Made by a program: the position numbers and the translations under genes. Below the pieces are notes generated by a model. The model saw nothing but the letters and a program-made list of their open reading frames with translations. It made no database searches and was not told the DNA's origin. From GCA-2726865 sp050053595 (lineage in GTDB: Archaea; Thermoproteota; Bathyarchaeia; TCS64), in NCBI GenBank assembly GCA_050053595.1, contig JASFTK010000007.1, positions 1 to 32,683 on the forward strand: 32,683 nt of DNA. The letters are read 5' to 3'. Of this stretch, positions 29,893-32,683 are shown one piece after another; position 1 is the first letter of the stretch, and every line of letters starts with the position of its first letter.

Positions 29893-30381
29893 TTGTACCC
29901 ACGTAGAGACTCCATCGCTCCGTTCGTTGCCTCTCCTCTCAAGGTTGTGAGGAAGATGCTCGAGTATAGCGGGCTTAAGCCAGGGGAGACGTTGTATGAC
30001 CTCGGCTGCGGGGACGGTAGGATTGTCATAATGGCAGCTGAGGAGTTTGGAGCACACGCAGTGGGTGTCGATATCAACAAGAAGCTTGTTTCTGAAGCCA
30101 GGAAGAAAGCGAGTTCTCTGGACTTGGATGATAGATTAGAGATAATCCACGGCAATATTTTTGATATCGACTTACATCCAGCTGATGTTGTCACGATGTA
30201 TCTCACTACGGGGGCTAATGAGAAGCTTAGACCCAAACTGGAGCGGGAGCTCAAGTCTGGGGCAAGGGTCGTCACCCATGATTTCTCAATTCCAGGATGG
30301 GCTCAGACTAAGGACCTGAAATTTAAAGAAGGATACAGGAGCCACACTATCTACGTCTACAGTTGGAAGCTCAGTCAATAG
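29893..30381 (+). CDS. SAM-dependent methyltransferase, aKMT-like protein-lysine methyltransferase
   Basis: 162 residues, a minimal class I methyltransferase. Landmarks: LYDLGCGDGRIVIMAAEEFG (SAM motif I), AVGVDINKKLVSEARKKA (motif II), IIHGNIFDIDLHPADVVTMY, LTTGANEKLRPKLERELKSG, ARVVTHDFSIPGW. Length and order closely follow the broad-specificity lysine methyltransferase aKMT of Sulfolobus, which modifies Cren7 and many proteins. It starts at a TTG after GGAGG. The target here is unknown. Confidence 0.86.
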   Translation: MYPRRDSIAPFVASPLKVVRKMLEYSGLKPGETLYDLGCGDGRIVIMAAEEFGAHAVGVDINKKLVSEARKKASSLDLDDRLEIIHGNIFDIDLHPADVVTMYLTTGANEKLRPKLERELKSGARVVTHDFSIPGWAQTKDLKFKEGYRSHTIYVYSWKLSQ

Positions 30382-30401
30382 AGTGCATATAAAGAGGGCT
30401 G

Positions 30402-30824
30402 TCAAGGGTTATTGTCTAGGGATCTCTGGGTGAGCCCTAGATCTGACAGGAAACTACAATCGTCCACCCTGAAGAGGTGGCTCTCACACCGGCAGTCACT
30501 GCAACCGAAATCAGGTATCGGATCGCCCATCTTGGAGACAGAGTTTGCGAGGTCACATTCTATCCTCTCATCCGTTGTGATCATGTATACCGATTCGATG
30601 CCAACGCTATCTTCCTTAAGGAGGTAATCCACGTGCCAGTGAAGGGCCCGATATCTCCCTACGCTTGTCTCGATATGCCTCTTCACCCGAGCCTCCAGCC
30701 CGTTCATAGCTGAACCCACATATACATACCGGCCATCCGTGAAACCTATACCGCCGAGGGCACCTATTTTCACCTCTATGGTCTTTGAGACTAGGATACA
30801 GAGGCAGTAGGCGCCGATATTCAT
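30402..30824 (-). CDS. GIY-YIG nuclease-like DUF123 protein
   Basis: 140 residues. GAYCLCILVSK, IGALGGIGFTDGRYVYVGSA, ARVKRHIE, LHWHVDYLLKED and ECDLANSVSK followed by DFGCSDCRCESHLF are the pattern of DUF123, a GIY-YIG-like domain that occurs alone or fused to endonuclease III in archaea. GRYVYVGSA carries the usual catalytic Tyr-rich segment. It converges on the aKMT-like gene with 20 bases between stops. A role in DNA repair is plausible but not shown. Confidence 0.9.
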   Translation of the reverse strand: MNIGAYCLCILVSKTIEVKIGALGGIGFTDGRYVYVGSAMNGLEARVKRHIETSVGRYRALHWHVDYLLKEDSVGIESVYMITTDERIECDLANSVSKMGDPIPDFGCSDCRCESHLFRVDDCSFLSDLGLTQRSLDNNP

Positions 30825-31027
30825 GTCTGAGATTAGACCTTGGGGGCGTTAAATGGGTTCTGATAATATTATGGCTATGATGTAGCCCAGCGTCTTTGCG
30901 AGTTTTCAGAGCACCCTCCTGAAAGGGACAAATGAGTCATAGCCCGTCTCTGACTTCGCTTAAAGAAACTAGATTATGGGTGATCTTGGATAAATCAAGA
31001 AATAGGGGAGCTGACATACCTATTCGG

Positions 31028-31708
31028 ATGAATATAGAAGCCGTCATCTTGGATTTCGGAGGGACCCTGGCATCAGGAGAGATGGACTGGTATGAATACC
31101 ACTCCGCCATCAGGTTACTCCTCACAGGGCTGGGATACGAGGTTGAGAACGCCAGGTTGGATAAGGCTATAAGATCCTCCCTCCAAGAGCTCAGGAGGGT
31201 CCGCTCAAGGGGGAAGGAGATGACCTTGGAGGAAGTCTATGGCTCCGCCTTAGAGAGGCAGGGTCTTATTCCGGATGGAGAGACATTGAGAGAGATACAT
31301 GGTATATTCAAACAGCATTACAGATCTGTATTTTATCCATGCACAGAGAGAGTCCTTGAGGAACTCCATCGGAAATATAAACTCGCCATGATCTCCAACA
31401 CTTTCAGCGATCAACCCCGTGAGCTATTGGAAGAGAGGGGTCTCGACGAGCTATTCGAGGTCATGATCTGTTCTAGGGATCTGGGGGTGAGGAAACCTAA
31501 TCCTGAGATATTCCGCTATACCCTTGACACCTTGGGGATGGAGGCTAAGCAGGCGGTTCACGTGGGGGACAGTGTCGAGGCTGACATGGAGGGAGCGGCT
31601 GGTGTTGGGATAACTCCTATATGGATAAGGACTCAGGGTGAAAAGCCCTGGTCTGGTCGCGCGATCTCAAGTATATGTGAGTTGCCCAGTTATCTGGAGA
31701 GGATGTGA
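31028..31708 (+). CDS. HAD-superfamily hydrolase
   Basis: About 226 residues when started at the ATG at 31028; an upstream ATG (30932) would add 32 residues not typical of the family. Motif I reads ILDFGGTLASGE, so the nucleophile Asp is present but the second Asp of DxDxT is Gly. Motif II is AMISNTFSD, motif III Lys is in RDLGVRKPNPEIF, and motif IV is VHVGDSVEADMEGA. A helical cap lies between motifs I and II. Substrate unknown; many HAD relatives are phosphatases. Confidence 0.88.
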   Translation: MNIEAVILDFGGTLASGEMDWYEYHSAIRLLLTGLGYEVENARLDKAIRSSLQELRRVRSRGKEMTLEEVYGSALERQGLIPDGETLREIHGIFKQHYRSVFYPCTERVLEELHRKYKLAMISNTFSDQPRELLEERGLDELFEVMICSRDLGVRKPNPEIFRYTLDTLGMEAKQAVHVGDSVEADMEGAAGVGITPIWIRTQGEKPWSGRAISSICELPSYLERM

Positions 31709-31805
31709 TGGTGGGGGGTATCTGTCATGGGAACGTATCAATTTCCTATTTCTGATGTAACTATGGTTTGTTGTTTACCCATTGCAGTCTCCATCACCTT
31801 GTAAG

Positions 31806-31814
31806 TTATATATC
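31806..31814 (+). promoter_or_regulatory. TATA box upstream of the gene at 31893
   Basis: TTATATATC is placed so that transcription would start near 31836-31840, leaving a short leader with GGGGTG at about 31846-31851. Confidence 0.45.
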
Positions 31815-31892
31815 AGGGTAGGGGGAAAGGTGTAACAACCTGAACGGGGTGTGTGATGGCTGAACCAGTTCAGTGAAGATCTTGACACCATC

Positions 31893-32492
31893 ATGAGGAA
31901 GTTCAGACCTGAGACTGACGAGACTGAATACACTCAACTCAAGCTCCTCAGGGACCAGCTGGTGGGTCTCCACGAGTCCAACATGGTAAAGATCAACCAT
32001 TCAGTGATGGAACTGATATGCGCCAAACACCTCATCCTGAACGGTTTCAGGGTAGAGCTGGAGCACACCATCGACAAAGTCTCCTGCGACGTATTCGCCA
32101 CCAAGGGATACGGCACCGCCATCGTTGAGGTGGAGACAGGCTTCGTCTCCCCCAAGAATGCCTTGGACCCCCTGACTTATCTCGGGGCCCGCGTCGCCAG
32201 TAAGATCACGCGGTACAGTGGCTTCGCAAACAAGTTCATCCTCGCCACCCCGCCCCACTACATAATGCAGATCCCCCCCACCTTGACCAAGCCCCCACGG
32301 TTCAGGTCGGACGAGGAGATCCACGAAATCAAGAAACTGTGCGATCTCTATTACACCAACCCCCCAGTATCCCTTGAAGAGATCAAGAACGCCAGGCTCC
32401 ACTCTATCTACGCCCTAGACGTCGACAACGTATCAGTAAAAGAGTGGGAGGTCAATGAATATCTCGGAAAAGCCGCCCTCTGGTCCATCTGA
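31893..32492 (+). CDS. Hypothetical protein, possible PD-(D/E)XK nuclease fold
   Basis: 199 residues from the ATG at 31893. SVMELICAKHLILNGFRVE then DKVSCDVFATKGYGTAIVEVETGFV resembles the E...D...ExE core of restriction-like nucleases (here E-x-E in place of E-x-K). Later parts contain APPHYIMQIPP-like segments and NARLHSIYALDVDNVSVKEW. The protein-like sequence LNQFSEDLDTI runs upstream in the same frame to a CTG at 31860 that has GGGGTG eight bases ahead, while an ATG at 31856 in another frame ends after six codons. So the true start is unclear. No family named. Confidence 0.72.
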   Translation: MRKFRPETDETEYTQLKLLRDQLVGLHESNMVKINHSVMELICAKHLILNGFRVELEHTIDKVSCDVFATKGYGTAIVEVETGFVSPKNALDPLTYLGARVASKITRYSGFANKFILATPPHYIMQIPPTLTKPPRFRSDEEIHEIKKLCDLYYTNPPVSLEEIKNARLHSIYALDVDNVSVKEWEVNEYLGKAALWSI

Positions 32493-32543
32493 TCAAAGAA
32501 AGGTTTATGACGAAGAACTTTGTCTACGAAGGGAGTGCTGCCG

Positions 32544-32683
32544 ATGTATGTTTCGACCCCTTTCCTCGGCCTCGGTTTAACTTTGACAGGTCTAGGCATG
32601 ATCATGGTTGTATACAGTTTCATGCAGGGAGGAGGACCCAAGTCGGAGCCCAGAGCGAGGGATGTAACCTACATCGGACCGAT
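32544..32683 (+). CDS. DUF131 small membrane protein (3' end cut by window edge)
   Basis: The last 140 bases encode a small membrane protein from an ATG at 32544 (GGGAG eight bases before). A glycine-rich hydrophobic segment, FLGLGLTLTGLGMIMVVYSF, is followed by a charged loop and VTYIGP, where the DUF131/TIGR00304 family has its G-x-x-x-x-GP motif before the second hydrophobic segment. About 46 residues are visible; the rest is outside. Function of the family is unknown. An in-frame GTG at 32535 is an alternative start. Confidence 0.62.
   Translation, partial: MYVSTPFLGLGLTLTGLGMIMVVYSFMQGGGPKSEPRARDVTYIGP

Overview
The window is archaeal. It encodes a TATA-binding protein, a TFE-beta (RPC34/RPC39-like) transcription factor with a C-terminal cysteine cluster, a NucS/EndoMS-type nuclease, an archaeal type IA topoisomerase, an S26B (Ser/His) signal peptidase, a DPM1-like glycosyltransferase, an aKMT-like lysine methyltransferase and DUF131/DUF123/DUF2079/DUF3795 proteins. 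Short AT-rich TATA-type promoters, some apparently leaderless, and GTG/TTG starts agree with this. TFE-beta plus aKMT point to the TACK side; together with HdrABC and an FdhA-like protein, Bathyarchaeia is my best guess (inference, no phylogeny run). No methanogenesis genes, rRNA, tRNA, CRISPR array or intact transposon was seen.

Layout. 1-1.6 kb: divergent tdh (cut by the window edge) and kbl, the two-step threonine-to-glycine pathway. 1.7-6.2 kb: small regulators and zinc proteins, a decayed aminotransferase, NucS, an MBL-fold hydrolase. 6.2-9.8 kb: topA with a small zinc protein directly downstream, a 2,4-diaminopentanoate-dehydrogenase-like oxidoreductase, a small membrane protein. 9.9-18.4 kb: the redox block. 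One arm is hdrC-hdrB-hdrA. The other is hdrC2-hdrB2-fdhA with ATGA-type overlaps. Between them an NDH-2-like flavoprotein gene runs the opposite way. 18.4-20.8 kb: a same-strand run of a hypothetical gene, tbp, TFE-beta and a signal peptidase with a multi-TM tail. 21-23.4 kb: a DUF2079 membrane protein with two C-terminal beta-sandwich-like repeats. 23.4-26.5 kb: an Asp/Glu racemase, a PurF-like protein with a ruined glutaminase site, and a DPM1-like GT2. 26.7-32.7 kb: DUF3795, DUF169, an AbgB-like M20 protein, an aKMT-like methyltransferase, a GIY-YIG/DUF123 protein, a HAD protein, a possible PD-(D/E)XK protein and the start of a DUF131 protein.

How it may work together. The redox block looks like a cytoplasmic flavin/Fe-S electron-transfer (possibly bifurcating) system. 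Its single HdrA carries a C-terminal MvhD-like domain that has lost every expected cluster cysteine. The second HdrBC pair is translationally coupled to a formate-dehydrogenase-like molybdopterin subunit with no FdhB nearby. A non-standard route of electrons between FdhA and HdrA, through the second HdrBC, is the most interesting hypothesis here. Threonine breakdown, a diaminopentanoate-type dehydrogenase, a racemase and M20 hydrolases suggest amino-acid or peptide use. The Cys-less PurF paralogue, the deletion pseudogene and several competing hairpins between genes are further points of note.
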